In this document: positions 34,999 to 44,076 of the stretch, in pieces
Layout of the letters: each line of letters starts with the position of its first letter
How positions within the stretch are numbered: the first letter of the stretch is position 1
Source: Pseudomonadota bacterium
GTDB lineage: Bacteria; Pseudomonadota; Alphaproteobacteria; Acetobacterales; Acetobacteraceae
Direction of reading: 5' to 3'
NCBI GenBank assembly: GCA_021816925.1
Contig: JAKAWQ010000005.1
Span: 30,745 to 94,744, forward strand
DNA: 64,000 nucleotides
Program-made: the position numbers and the translations under genes
Notes under the pieces: generated by a model
What the model was told of the DNA's origin: nothing
Database searches by the model: none
The model's input: the letters and a program-made list of their open reading frames with translations, nothing else

Positions 34999-35124
34999 AA
35001 GGGGTGGCTTTACCTCCGGGGAATCACGGGGGAAGGGAGTTGATCCTTCGGCCCTACGGCGTAGAGTGCCGCTTCGCGCGGTCAGCGCCGCGCCGGTTCG
35101 CGGTGCAAAAAGGGGGGACGACGA

Positions 35125-36693
35125 ATGTTTGGTCGAAGCAAGCTCCGGGGTGCTCTGATCGGCGCCACGCTGATGGTGCTTATCGCCGGCTCCGCGCGTG
35201 CCGCGCCCGGCGATAGCGCGACACAACCTTTCGTCGTCGCGTTCAAGGGCGGGGCAACCACCCTTGATCCGATCATGCGGAGTGAGACCACCACCAACTC
35301 CTGGCAGCGGCAGATCTTCGACACCATCACGGTCCTTTCACCTGCCGGAGTGCCCGAACCGCGTATCGCCACTGCATGGAAGAGCCTCTCACCCACCGAA
35401 TGGCAGCTCACGCTGCGCCAAGGTGTACATTTTCAGAACGGCGCCTTGATGACACCCGAGGATGTCGGCGCTTCGATCATGGACACGAAGAACAACCCGA
35501 AGTCGCAGTATCGCGAATACGCAAACGACGTCAGCGGCTACAAGGTGGTTGGCGGGCACACTCTCGTCGTTACGTTCACCCGGCCCAATCCCGTGTTTCC
35601 GATCTATCTATCCCAGATCCCCGTCATGCCGGAGACGCTGATCGCCAAGGAGGGGCGCGCCACCTTCGCCAACCACCCGATCGGCACCGGGCCCTATCGC
35701 TTCGTCTCCTGGCTTGCGGATGACCATCTCGTCCTCAAGACGTGGAGCGGCTTCTGGGGCACCAAACCGGCCTTCCGCCATGTTCGGCTGGAGAGCATTC
35801 CGGAGGCCGCAACACGCCTTGCGGCCTTGCTTTCAGGCCAGGTGCAAGTGGCGGAGAAGATCGATCCGTCAGACTTCGCGCGCGTGCGCGCAAGCGGGCG
35901 CGCGTACCTGAGCATCGTGCCCGGGTTGCGCACGATGTATCTCGGCCTCGATGTCTGGAGGCCGACGGGTTCGGCGGGTATGGCGCCGGGAGAGAAAAAC
36001 CCCTTCATGGATCGTCGCGTCCGCAAGGCGATCGCGGAGGCAATCAATGTGCCGTTGATTCGCGACAAGATCTTCAACGGCGCGGCTGCCGTCGCGGCAC
36101 AATTTACCCCGCCCGGCCTCGAGGCGTATGACCCTGCGCTCAAGCCGATCCCCTACAACCAAGCCGTCGCGCGCAAGCTCCTTGCGGCCGCGGGTTACGC
36201 GCACGGCTTCACCATGCGGCTCGATGCAACCAATGACCGCTACCTCGAAGACTCGCTGGTCGCACAAGCGATCGGCGGAATGCTCGGCAACGTCAGCATC
36301 ACCGTGAAGGTGAACGCCATCCCCAAGGCGATTTTCTTTCCGCAGATCGACAAGGGGGATTTCACCATGTACTTCGCCGGTTGGAGCGGCACCGACCCGA
36401 TTTCCACCTGGAACGCGATCTTCCATTGCCGCGACGCCAAAGCAGGCTTCGGCCATGTCAATCGCGCGCACTATTGCAGCCCGAAGGCAGATGCGCTCAT
36501 GGCAAAGGCCAGCCAAACCTTCGATGATGCGAAGCGGATCGCGCTCGAGCGGCAGGCCTACGCGATCGCCGCGCACGACCTCGCGTACATCCCGCTCTAC
36601 TATCAGGCCGAGGTGGCGGGCGTTGCAAACGGCGTCGTCTGGAAGGAACGTCCCGACGGCCTCATCTTTGTTTGGCAGATGACGCGCAAGTAA
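35125..36693 (+). CDS. Family-5 substrate-binding protein (system 2)
   Basis: A 522-residue periplasmic protein with a Sec signal peptide (MFGRSKLRGALIGATLMVLIAGSARA, cleavage about residue 26). The SBP-5 region WQLTLRQGVHFQNGALMTPEDV is near residues 93-114 and the IGTGPYRFVSW hinge near 187-197. An AAAAAGGGGGGA ribosome-binding site precedes the ATG. A 126-base gap separates it from the ATPase genes and may hold its own promoter. The M20 hydrolase at the end of the operon suggests an amide-linked ligand. Confidence 0.92.
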   Translation: MFGRSKLRGALIGATLMVLIAGSARAAPGDSATQPFVVAFKGGATTLDPIMRSETTTNSWQRQIFDTITVLSPAGVPEPRIATAWKSLSPTEWQLTLRQGVHFQNGALMTPEDVGASIMDTKNNPKSQYREYANDVSGYKVVGGHTLVVTFTRPNPVFPIYLSQIPVMPETLIAKEGRATFANHPIGTGPYRFVSWLADDHLVLKTWSGFWGTKPAFRHVRLESIPEAATRLAALLSGQVQVAEKIDPSDFARVRASGRAYLSIVPGLRTMYLGLDVWRPTGSAGMAPGEKNPFMDRRVRKAIAEAINVPLIRDKIFNGAAAVAAQFTPPGLEAYDPALKPIPYNQAVARKLLAAAGYAHGFTMRLDATNDRYLEDSLVAQAIGGMLGNVSITVKVNAIPKAIFFPQIDKGDFTMYFAGWSGTDPISTWNAIFHCRDAKAGFGHVNRAHYCSPKADALMAKASQTFDDAKRIALERQAYAIAAHDLAYIPLYYQAEVAGVANGVVWKERPDGLIFVWQMTRK

Positions 36694-36718
36694 CGGGCGC
36701 CCGGCACGGCGGCCGGTG

Positions 36719-37639
36719 ATGGCGGCGTTCCTGCTGCGCCGGCTTCTCCGTGCGCTGGTCACGCTCTGGGCAGTGCTGACGCTCGTCTTCCTGCTGATAC
36801 ACGCGACGGGCAACCCGATCGCCGTGCTGGCGCCTCAGCAGATGACGCTCGCCGAACGGGCCAGACTCGCCGCCGCGCTCGGGCTCAACCAGCCGCTTTC
36901 AGAGCAGTATCTCCGCTTCCTCGCCGGCGTCCTGCACGGCAATCTCGGCATCTCGTACTATAGCGGGATGCCGGCCATGCCTCTTCTTCTGGCGCGGGTG
37001 CCGGTCACGCTCGAGCTGGTGGCGCTCTCGCTTGCGATCGCGGTCGCGATCGGGTTGCCGCTCGGCGTCGCTGCGGCGGTATGGCCGGCGAGTCTCGCCG
37101 ATCGCATGGTGCGCGGGCTCTCCGTTCTCGGTGCGTCGGTACCCACGTTCTTTCTCGGGATTCTGCTGATTTTCTTCTTCAGCGTGGAGTTCAACCTCTT
37201 GCCCGCCTCCGGCGGCGGAGGTCTCGTTCACTTCATCATGCCGGCCGTTACACTCGCCCTGTTCCGGATTGCCTTCTTCACCCGACTGGTCCGCAGTGCA
37301 CTGCTCGAGACGCTCTCCATGCCCTACGTGCGCACCGCGCGTGCCAAGGGTCTCGCCGAGCGCATGGTGGTGTTGAAGCATGCGCTGCGGCCGGCGTCTC
37401 TCCCGCTCGTCACCGTGTTCGGGCTGCAGTTCGGCCAGCTTTTCGCCGGCACAGTCATCACCGAAACCATCTTCGCCCTGCCTGGGATGAACCGCATGGC
37501 GCTGCAGGCGCTCTATCGCCTCGATTATCCCGTGATCCTCTCCTACATCCTCGTCGCGGCCGCGATGTTCATTGCGATCAATCTCATGATGGACATCCTC
37601 TATGGCCTGATCGATCCGAGAGTGCGGCGTGCCGCGTAG
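36719..37639 (+). CDS. DppB-type ABC permease (system 2)
   Basis: A 306-residue permease with about six membrane spans. The N-terminal DppB signature is AFLLRRLLRALVTLWAVLTLVFLLIHATGNP, and the ATPase-contact loop is RTARAKGLAERMVVLKHALRPASLPLV (about 202-228). The ATG at 36719 is preceded by an in-frame GTG (36716), so either could be used. Overlaps the DppC-type gene by 11 nt. Confidence 0.92.
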   Translation: MAAFLLRRLLRALVTLWAVLTLVFLLIHATGNPIAVLAPQQMTLAERARLAAALGLNQPLSEQYLRFLAGVLHGNLGISYYSGMPAMPLLLARVPVTLELVALSLAIAVAIGLPLGVAAAVWPASLADRMVRGLSVLGASVPTFFLGILLIFFFSVEFNLLPASGGGGLVHFIMPAVTLALFRIAFFTRLVRSALLETLSMPYVRTARAKGLAERMVVLKHALRPASLPLVTVFGLQFGQLFAGTVITETIFALPGMNRMALQALYRLDYPVILSYILVAAAMFIAINLMMDILYGLIDPRVRRAA

Positions 37640-38606
37640 CATTCGTTCGCCAGGAAGCGCGGGCAGCGGCGCGGCTGCTCTTCCTCGTGCCGATCGATCA
37701 CCGGGAGGAAGTCCGGCGGGCTGGCTTTTCCGGAAGCCGGGGACGCGTCTTCGCTCGTTGCCGCTGGTGCCGCTCGCAGTGCTGCTCGTTCTGGTGCTTG
37801 CCGCGCTTTTCGCCGGCGTGATCTCTCCGCACGATCCGCAGCATCAGGACCTGCTCGCCCGGCTCACTCCGCCGGTCTGGCTCCGCGGAGGAAGCTGGAA
37901 CTATCCACTCGGCACGGACGGGCTCGGTCGGGATATCCTCTCAAACCTGTTCTATGGGCTGCAGGTCTCGCTGCTGGTCGGGTTTCTTTCGGTCGCGATC
38001 AGCATCGCGTTCGGCGCCACGGCCGGCCTCGTCGCGGGCTATCGAAGCGGTGGCTGGTTCGATTCCGTGATGATGCCGCTAGTCGATCTCCAGCTCTCCG
38101 TTCCCGCCGTGCTCATCGCGCTGGCGGTGATGGCGGTCTCCGGGCGCGGCCTCTGGAAGCTCATTCTCGTGATTGGCGTCGTAGGATGGGCACAGTATGC
38201 GCGGCTGGTGCGGGCGAGCGTGCTCGGCGAACGCGAGCGCGATTATGTCACTGCTGCGCGGCTGATCGGTGCCTCGGAGTTGCGTGTGCTGTTCCGCCAT
38301 CTTCTGCCGAATGTGCTTGGCCCTCTGATGGTGCAGGCCTCCGTGGATGTGCCGCGTGCGGTCGAGCTCGAGGCGTCGCTCTCCTTCCTTGGGCTCGGCG
38401 TTGCCGTCACCACACCCTCGCTTGGCCTCCGGATCGCGCAAGGCTATCAGTATTTGTTCGGCGGGGCTTGGTGGCCATCGGTCGTTCCGGGGCTCGCGCT
38501 TGTTCTCCTGGTTCTTGCCGAGAACCTGATCGGAGACTGGGCGCGCGACGCACTCGACCCGCAGTACCGTGCGCGCGGTGTGCGTCGTGCCTCGAGCGCC
38601 GGGTGA
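37629..38606 (+). CDS. DppC-type ABC permease (system 2)
   Basis: A 325-residue permease with a 45-residue polar N-terminus before the first helix. The DppC marker reads YPLGTDGLGRDILSNLFYGL (about 93-112) and the coupling loop is VTAARLIGASELRVLFRHLLPNVLGP (about 207-232). GTG 37629 overlaps the DppB gene. It ends 31 bases before the M20 hydrolase gene. Confidence 0.91.
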   Translation: MPRSIRSPGSAGSGAAALPRADRSPGGSPAGWLFRKPGTRLRSLPLVPLAVLLVLVLAALFAGVISPHDPQHQDLLARLTPPVWLRGGSWNYPLGTDGLGRDILSNLFYGLQVSLLVGFLSVAISIAFGATAGLVAGYRSGGWFDSVMMPLVDLQLSVPAVLIALAVMAVSGRGLWKLILVIGVVGWAQYARLVRASVLGERERDYVTAARLIGASELRVLFRHLLPNVLGPLMVQASVDVPRAVELEASLSFLGLGVAVTTPSLGLRIAQGYQYLFGGAWWPSVVPGLALVLLVLAENLIGDWARDALDPQYRARGVRRASSAG

Positions 38607-38637
38607 TCAACGGACTTTTCAAGGATGGACGCGGTTC

Positions 38638-39942
38638 ATGGCATTTTATCCTCCGGCGGATCTTCTCGAGGCGGCCGCGCGACGCGCGGTGGCGCTGCGG
38701 CGCGATCTGCATCGCCATCCCGAACTCGGCCTCACTGAATTCCGAACGGCGAGCCTGGTCGCGGAGCGGCTCGCGACACTCGGGCTTGGCGTGAAGCTCG
38801 GGCGCGAGGTGATGGATTCCGCAAGCCGCGTCGGCCTGCCGGACGAGGACGAGCTTGAACGTTGCTACCGGCGTGCCAAGGCCGAAGGCGCGCCTCTTTC
38901 CTTCCTGCCGGCGCTGGCCGGCGGACATACCGCCGTCGTCGGTCTGCTCGAGGGTGCGGAACACGGGCCGGTGGTGGCGCTTCGCGTGGATATGGACGCG
39001 CTGCCGATCCACGAGGATGCGACGCAGGCACACCTTCCGGCGCGCGAGGGGTTTGCCTCCGTCCATCCGGGTGTCATGCACGCCTGCGGCCACGACGTGC
39101 ACACCGCGCTCGGCCTCGGTGCGGCGGAGGTGCTGAGCGGGTTGCGCCACCGCGTCAAGGGAACCGTGAAGTTCGTCTTCCAGCCGGCCGAGGAAGGCGG
39201 GCGCGGCGCCGTGCCCATGGTCAAGGCGGGTGTGGTCGAGGACGTTGATCATTTCGTGGCGATCCATATCGGCACCGGGGTACCGAGCCTCTCCGCGTGC
39301 GCTGCCGTCAACGGGCACTTGGCCAGCGTGAAGCTCGACGCCACCTATCGCGGTCGTTCCGCGCATGCCGGGGGCCAGCCCGACCAGGGCCGCAATGCGC
39401 TCCTCGCTGCCGCCGAGGCCGTGCAGGCACTCTACGGCATATCGCGCCACCATGCCGGGCGCTCGCGCGTGAATGTCGGTACCTTGCGCGCCGGCTCCGG
39501 GCGGAACGTGATCGCCGATCACGCCTTTCTCGAGATCGAGGTTCGCGGCGAGACCGAGGAGATCGCCGAGTACATGCGGCGCCGCGCCGAGGCGGTGCTG
39601 CGGGGCGCGGCCTTGATGGAGGATCTGGAGGTCGAGATCCGCGTCGTTGGGCGGACCACCACCGCCGACTCGGATCCCGAGCTTGCGCGGATCATCGCCG
39701 AGGTCGGGGCCGAGATGCCGGGGATCTCGGTCTCAGCCGTGCCGCATCAGGCCGGCGGCAGCGAGGATGCGACCTACTTCATGCGACGGGTCCAGAAGCG
39801 CGGCGGCAAGGCCGCTTACGCCGTCATCGGCTCGGACCTTGCTTCCGGCCATCATACGTCGCGCTTCGACATCGACGAGTCCGACATGGCCTGGGGCATC
39901 GAACTTTTGGCGCGTACTCTCCTCCGGCTGGGCAGCGCGTGA
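38638..39942 (+). CDS. M20 amidohydrolase, AbgA-like
   Basis: A 434-residue M20D metallopeptidase. Metal-site segments are VMHACGHDVHTA (about 143-154) and FQPAEEGGRGA, with HQAGGSEDATYF and SGHHTSRFDIDE near the C-terminus. The inserted region MDSASRVGLPDEDELERCYRRAKAEGAP (about 60-87) is typical of AbgA, subunit A of p-aminobenzoyl-glutamate hydrolase. Its partner AbgB is not in the window. Being the last gene of ABC system 2, it probably hydrolyses the imported amide to release an amino acid. Confidence 0.9.
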   Translation: MAFYPPADLLEAAARRAVALRRDLHRHPELGLTEFRTASLVAERLATLGLGVKLGREVMDSASRVGLPDEDELERCYRRAKAEGAPLSFLPALAGGHTAVVGLLEGAEHGPVVALRVDMDALPIHEDATQAHLPAREGFASVHPGVMHACGHDVHTALGLGAAEVLSGLRHRVKGTVKFVFQPAEEGGRGAVPMVKAGVVEDVDHFVAIHIGTGVPSLSACAAVNGHLASVKLDATYRGRSAHAGGQPDQGRNALLAAAEAVQALYGISRHHAGRSRVNVGTLRAGSGRNVIADHAFLEIEVRGETEEIAEYMRRRAEAVLRGAALMEDLEVEIRVVGRTTTADSDPELARIIAEVGAEMPGISVSAVPHQAGGSEDATYFMRRVQKRGGKAAYAVIGSDLASGHHTSRFDIDESDMAWGIELLARTLLRLGSA

Positions 39943-39952
39943 CGCCGCGCCG

Positions 39953-39991
39953 GCTCAACTCAGCTGCTCAACTCAGCTGTTCAGCTCAGCT
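39953..39991 (+). repeat. Three 13-bp tandem repeats at the 3' end of the GST gene
   Basis: GCTCAACTCAGCT occurs twice in a row, followed by the variant GTTCAGCTCAGCT. The third unit covers the GST stop codon. The array sits between the convergent M20 and GST genes. Confidence 0.8.
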
Positions 39992-40604
39992 TTTGGGCGA
40001 CGTGCGCGCGGTACGGCGCGCGCTCGAGAAGCCGGCCGTACCACGCCTTGAGGTGAGGAAAGGGAGGACGGTCGAACTCCATCGCGAACCAGCGATGCAC
40101 GTGCACGCCGAGCGGAATGTCGCCGATCGTGAAGTGCGCCCCGCCGACGTAGGGGTGGCACGCCAGCTCCGCCTCCAGCATGCCCCAAACGCGGGCGCAA
40201 TCCTTGACTGCAGCGTCGATCGCCGCGCGGTCCCGCTTCTCGGGTGGCGTGCGCACAAGCCCCCAGAAGATCACCGAGATCGGTCGGTTGAGCGTGGTCT
40301 GCTGCCAGTCCATCCAGCGGTCGACGTTGGCGCGCGGGCGTGGCTCCTGCGGCCAGAGCGGGGAGTGCGGCGCATGCGCATGGCAGAGATAGCGCAGGAT
40401 CGCGTTGCTCTCCCAGAGAATGAAGCCGTCCTCTTCCAAGGTCGGGACGAGGCCGTTCGGGTTCATCGCGCGGTACTCGGCGGTGTCGGTCTTGCCGAAG
40501 CTGCCGCCGACGTCGAGCCGCTCGTAGGGAAGGCCAAGCTCCTCGAGAAGCCAGATCACCTTCATCACGTTGCTGGAATTGGCACGTCCCCAAAGTCGTC
40601 GCAT
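39981..40604 (-). CDS. Glutathione S-transferase family protein
   Basis: A 207-residue GST. The thioredoxin-like N-terminal domain has RRLWGRANSSNVMKVIWLLEELGLPYE and the glutathione-binding segment GLVPTLEEDGFILWESNAILRYL (about residues 48-70, with the cis-proline and ES motif). The all-alpha C-terminal domain includes FTIGDIPLGVHVHRW. Catalytic role unknown. Its stop falls within a short tandem-repeat array. Confidence 0.9.
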   Translation of the reverse strand: MRRLWGRANSSNVMKVIWLLEELGLPYERLDVGGSFGKTDTAEYRAMNPNGLVPTLEEDGFILWESNAILRYLCHAHAPHSPLWPQEPRPRANVDRWMDWQQTTLNRPISVIFWGLVRTPPEKRDRAAIDAAVKDCARVWGMLEAELACHPYVGGAHFTIGDIPLGVHVHRWFAMEFDRPPFPHLKAWYGRLLERAPYRAHVAQKLS

Positions 40605-40703
40605 CCGATCCTCCCCGTCTCGTGATGCGACCGTAGAGCGGTGCACAAGAGACGGCAATCCGCCGGCTTGCCGGCCTTCGGCGATGCGTTCATATCCCGC
40701 CGC

Positions 40704-41204
40704 ATGCGGCGACCCGATCATCGCAGGGCGGGCGTTCTCGTCGCGCTCGCCGCCGGCGTGGCGCTCCTCGTCGCCTATGGCTCCGAGCAGTTCCTCGGCC
40801 TGGTTCCCTGTGCCCTATGCCTGCTGGAGCGCTGGCCCTGGCGGGTCGCACTGCTTCTCGGCCTCGCCGCGGCCCTGCTCCGTCGCCCGGCCGGCCGGCT
40901 CGTGCTCAGCCTCTCTCTCCTCGTGCTGGCCGTGAGCGTGGGGCTCGGCATCGTGCATGTGGGCGTGGAGCAGCATTTCTGGCCGAGCCCGCTGCCCGAA
41001 TGTGCCGCCCCGCATCTGCACGGGCATACGCTGGCGCAGATCCTTGCCTCCATGCCTGCCCGACCCAGCAAGCCGTGCGATGCGCCGAGCTATCTGGTTC
41101 CCGACTTGCCGCTTTCGATGGCGGCGATGAATTTGCTCTATTCCCTTGCCGTTCTGGTATTGCTTGCCACCTACCTCGTGCGGCGTCGTGGAGGGGCACG
41201 ATGA
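40704..41204 (+). CDS. dsbB: Disulfide bond formation protein DsbB
   Basis: A 166-residue membrane protein with four hydrophobic helices. The quinone-linked CXXC pair is C36-C39 in GLVPCALCLLERWPW, and the second periplasmic pair is C100 and C125 in the LPECAAPHLHG ... SKPCDAPSYLVPDL loop. It reoxidises a DsbA partner and passes electrons to quinone. The ATG at 40704 begins just before the first helix. It overlaps coq7 by 4 nt. Confidence 0.9.
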   Translation: MRRPDHRRAGVLVALAAGVALLVAYGSEQFLGLVPCALCLLERWPWRVALLLGLAAALLRRPAGRLVLSLSLLVLAVSVGLGIVHVGVEQHFWPSPLPECAAPHLHGHTLAQILASMPARPSKPCDAPSYLVPDLPLSMAAMNLLYSLAVLVLLATYLVRRRGGAR

Positions 41205-41752
41205 GCGAGCGAGAATCGGAGCCGCTTCGGGGAGAGCAGCCCGCCGGGGAAGCGCTCGCGCGAATGATCCGGGTGGATCATGCCGGCGAGTACGGTGCGG
41301 TGCGAATCTATGCGGGCCAGCGGGCAGTGCTCGGCCGTGGCGCGAAGGCGGCGCTGCTCGCGCACATGGCGGAGCAGGAGCGGCAGCATCTCGAGGCGTT
41401 TTCCGATCTCTTGGTCCGCCGCCGTGTGCGCCCTACCGTGCTTCTGCCGCTCTGGAACCTGGCCGGCTTCGCGCTCGGCGCCGCCACCGCTGCGCTTGGT
41501 GAGCGTGCCGCGATGGCCTGCACGGTTGCCGTGGAGGAGGCGATCGACGCGCATTACGCCGCGCAGGAGACAGCCCTTGCAGACTCCGAGGCCGAGGTCT
41601 CCGGGCTGATCGCGCATTGCCGCACCGAGGAGCGCGAACATCGCGATATCGGGCTTGCCCACGGGGCCGAGCAGGCACCCGGCTACCGGCTTCTTTCGGC
41701 TGCCATCAAGGCGGGCTGTCGCGTCGCGATTCGCCTCAGCGAGCGCATTTAG
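41201..41752 (+). CDS. coq7: Coq7-type demethoxyubiquinone hydroxylase
   Basis: A 183-residue di-iron carboxylate protein. The metal-binding glutamates and histidines are in VDHAGEYGAVRIYAGQ (about 25-40), HMAEQERQHLEAF (about 55-67), VEEAIDAHYAAQ and EEREHRDIG, giving the two ExxH-containing repeats of the family. It carries out a late ring hydroxylation in ubiquinone synthesis. Its coupling with DsbB (ATGA overlap) pairs a quinone biosynthesis enzyme with a quinone user. Confidence 0.93.
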   Translation: MSERESEPLRGEQPAGEALARMIRVDHAGEYGAVRIYAGQRAVLGRGAKAALLAHMAEQERQHLEAFSDLLVRRRVRPTVLLPLWNLAGFALGAATAALGERAAMACTVAVEEAIDAHYAAQETALADSEAEVSGLIAHCRTEEREHRDIGLAHGAEQAPGYRLLSAAIKAGCRVAIRLSERI

Positions 41753-41777
41753 TAAATCGCGAAGCGGTGGCGCCGGC

Positions 41778-42746
41778 TCAGCCAAGCCGGCGTTCGAACG
41801 TCAGGTTCCCCGGATCGATCCCATAGGGTGCGGGCCCGTTCAGCCAGGCGATGCGCTCCGCGTCTCCGCTGACAAAGCCACGCCAGAACGGCAGGCTGAG
41901 GGCATGCATGTCGGCGAGCGAGCGCCGCGCGATCGCGACCAGCCTCGCGTCGCGAGCCGGGGCGAGTCCCGCCATCGTCATGTGCGTGCCGTTCAGCTCG
42001 ATGCCGAGATACTTGTTCCCCGGTGGGGAGAGCGCATAGGCGGCCAGGCGTTCGCGATAGCTGCCCGGGCTGCCGGGGGGGGCGGCGTCGCGCGTACCGT
42101 CCATCAGCAGAAGCGGGCGTGTGAGGTCGCCGAACGAGCGCGCGGTGAAGCCCTGGAACGAATGCATCGCATTCGTGCCCGGCGGCACGGGCGGACCCGC
42201 GAGCAGCAGGAAGGCGCGCGGCCGCGGATCAGCAAAGCTCTGCTCACGCCCGGCGGCCATGTAGACCGTCGCCCCGGCGATCACCGCCGCCGTCCAGGCG
42301 CCGAACGAATGCCCGCCGACCCCAACGGCACCGGGGACGATTCGCGCGTCCCCCTTCCCTGCCAGTTCCGGCAGTGTCGCAAGAATTGCCTTGATGTCGG
42401 CTATGCGTAACAGCGCGTAGCGTTTGAGCTCGAGAAAGCTCGGGCGCCGGGGCGCACCGCGTGCGAGTGAGTCGAGATGCTCCGGCAGCAGTACAACGAA
42501 TCCCGCCGCCACCCAGGGCAGAGCCACCGGCACGAACGGCCCGGCACGCCCGCCGAGTCCGTGTGAGAAGATGATCGCCGGGCAAGGACCCCTCGCCGCA
42601 GCCGGCGGCGCCAGTACAAGCACTGGGAGCCCACCGTCCGGCCGTCCGGCCACGCGCCCCCAAACGCCTTTGGTCTGCGCAGCCAAACCGGTGCGGGCAG
42701 TCAGCGCCAATGCCGAGCCGCCCGCCAGGAACCACCGTCGCCTCAT
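41778..42746 (-). CDS. Exported alpha/beta hydrolase, chlorophyllase/PAF-acetylhydrolase-like
   Basis: A 322-residue protein with a Tat-like N-terminus (MRRRWFLAGGSALALTARTGLAA). The oxyanion segment FSHGLGGRAGPF is near residue 60-71, the nucleophile serine is in GVGGHSFGAW (about 141-150), an acid follows in LMDGTRDAA, and a late histidine is in ELNGTHMTMAG. This is the layout of the chlorophyllase/platelet-activating-factor acetylhydrolase-like group, acting outside the cytoplasm on an ester. Substrate unknown. Convergent with coq7. Confidence 0.85.
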   Translation of the reverse strand: MRRRWFLAGGSALALTARTGLAAQTKGVWGRVAGRPDGGLPVLVLAPPAAARGPCPAIIFSHGLGGRAGPFVPVALPWVAAGFVVLLPEHLDSLARGAPRRPSFLELKRYALLRIADIKAILATLPELAGKGDARIVPGAVGVGGHSFGAWTAAVIAGATVYMAAGREQSFADPRPRAFLLLAGPPVPPGTNAMHSFQGFTARSFGDLTRPLLLMDGTRDAAPPGSPGSYRERLAAYALSPPGNKYLGIELNGTHMTMAGLAPARDARLVAIARRSLADMHALSLPFWRGFVSGDAERIAWLNGPAPYGIDPGNLTFERRLG

Positions 42747-42961
42747 GCGCGCCTCCGGCCGGAAGATTGCCGAACCCGGCGCTTGTGGCGAGCCGCAAGC
42801 GCTCTCGAAATCCGGGGAACTGTTACAAGTCGCCTTTTCCGGCACCCGTAGCTCGCCGCCATTCGCTGTCCCCGCGAGCCACACGCAAAGGGTGGTTGTT
42901 GCGGCCTCGTCTCCGGCCATACGATAGCCTGCACCAGGTCGATCAAGGGACGGGGAGAGTG

Positions 42962-44071
42962 ATGCGTTCGGGACTTTTCATGATGCCGCTGCACCCGCCC
43001 GACCGCCCGCTCGCCGAGACCGCCGCGGAAGATGCGGACAAGATCGTGCTCGCGGATCAGCTTGGCCTGGAGGAGGCCTGGGTGGGCGAGCATTTCTCCG
43101 CAGCCTCCGAGCCGCTCGCCTCGCCGCTGATGTTCCTCGCCTCGGTGCTGCCGCGCACAAGGCGGATCCGCTTCGGCACGGGTGTGATCGGGCTCGGCTA
43201 CCATCACCCGGCGATCGTCGCCGCCGAGGCGGCGCAATTCGACCAGATGAGCCGGGGCCGACTGATCCTCGGCATCGGCGCCGGTGGGCTGGCCAGCGAC
43301 GCCGAGCTTTTCGGCCATCCGGACCCCAAGCTGCGTGGCGAGCGGATGCAGGAGGCGATTGACATGATCCTCGCCCTCTGGGCCGGCGATCCGCCGTACC
43401 GGCTGGAAGGCCGGCATTGGCAGATCCGCCTCGAGGACGCCGTGATGCCGAATTACGGCGTCGGCTTCTTCCAGAAGCCGTTCCAGAAGCCGCACCCGCC
43501 GATCGCGCTCTCGGTGGTCAGCCCGCATTCGGTGGCGATGAAGGCGGCCGCGCTCCGGCGTTGGATTGCCGTCAGCGCCAACTTCATCCCGACGTGGAGT
43601 CTCATCACCCACTGGCCGAAATATTGCGAAGGCTGCGCCGAGGCCGGCCGCCCCCCCGACCCGTCCGCATGGCGCGTTGCACGCAACGTGATCGTCGCGG
43701 ACACCGACGCCGAGGCCCGTGACCATGCGTTCGATCCTCAAGGAGCAAGCTGGTATTATTTCGATTATCTCTGGCAACTCCTCTACCGCCGGGGGCTCGG
43801 GGCCGGCATGAAGCCTGATCCGGCCATGGCCGACAGAGAGGTTACGCCGGCGACTCTCATCGAGGAAATGGTGGTCCACGGCAGCCCGGCCACTGTTGCC
43901 GCGAAACTGCTCGCGTTGCGTGAGCGGATCGGCCCGTTCGGCACGCTGCTTCTCGCCGCGCTCGATTGGTCGGGAGTGAACGCGGCGCGCGAGCGCCGCT
44001 CGCTCACCCTGTTCGCGGAGCGGGTGCTGCCGAAGCTCCGCACCGCTCTCGGCGCAACGGCGGCGGCCTGA
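42962..44071 (+). CDS. Luciferase-like (LLM) flavin-dependent monooxygenase
   Basis: A 369-residue bacterial-luciferase-family protein. Typical segments are ADQLGLEEAWVGEHFSAASEPLASPLMFLASVLPRTRRIRFGTGVIGLGYHHPAIVAAEAA (about 32-92, the LLM core) and DQMSRGRLILGIGAGGLASD. It uses reduced FMN to oxygenate an organic substrate. GGGGAGAG precedes the ATG. It is immediately followed by the broken QuiC-like gene, and a functional link is possible but unproven. Confidence 0.9.
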   Translation: MRSGLFMMPLHPPDRPLAETAAEDADKIVLADQLGLEEAWVGEHFSAASEPLASPLMFLASVLPRTRRIRFGTGVIGLGYHHPAIVAAEAAQFDQMSRGRLILGIGAGGLASDAELFGHPDPKLRGERMQEAIDMILALWAGDPPYRLEGRHWQIRLEDAVMPNYGVGFFQKPFQKPHPPIALSVVSPHSVAMKAAALRRWIAVSANFIPTWSLITHWPKYCEGCAEAGRPPDPSAWRVARNVIVADTDAEARDHAFDPQGASWYYFDYLWQLLYRRGLGAGMKPDPAMADREVTPATLIEEMVVHGSPATVAAKLLALRERIGPFGTLLLAALDWSGVNAARERRSLTLFAERVLPKLRTALGATAAA

Positions 44072-44076
44072 CGCGC

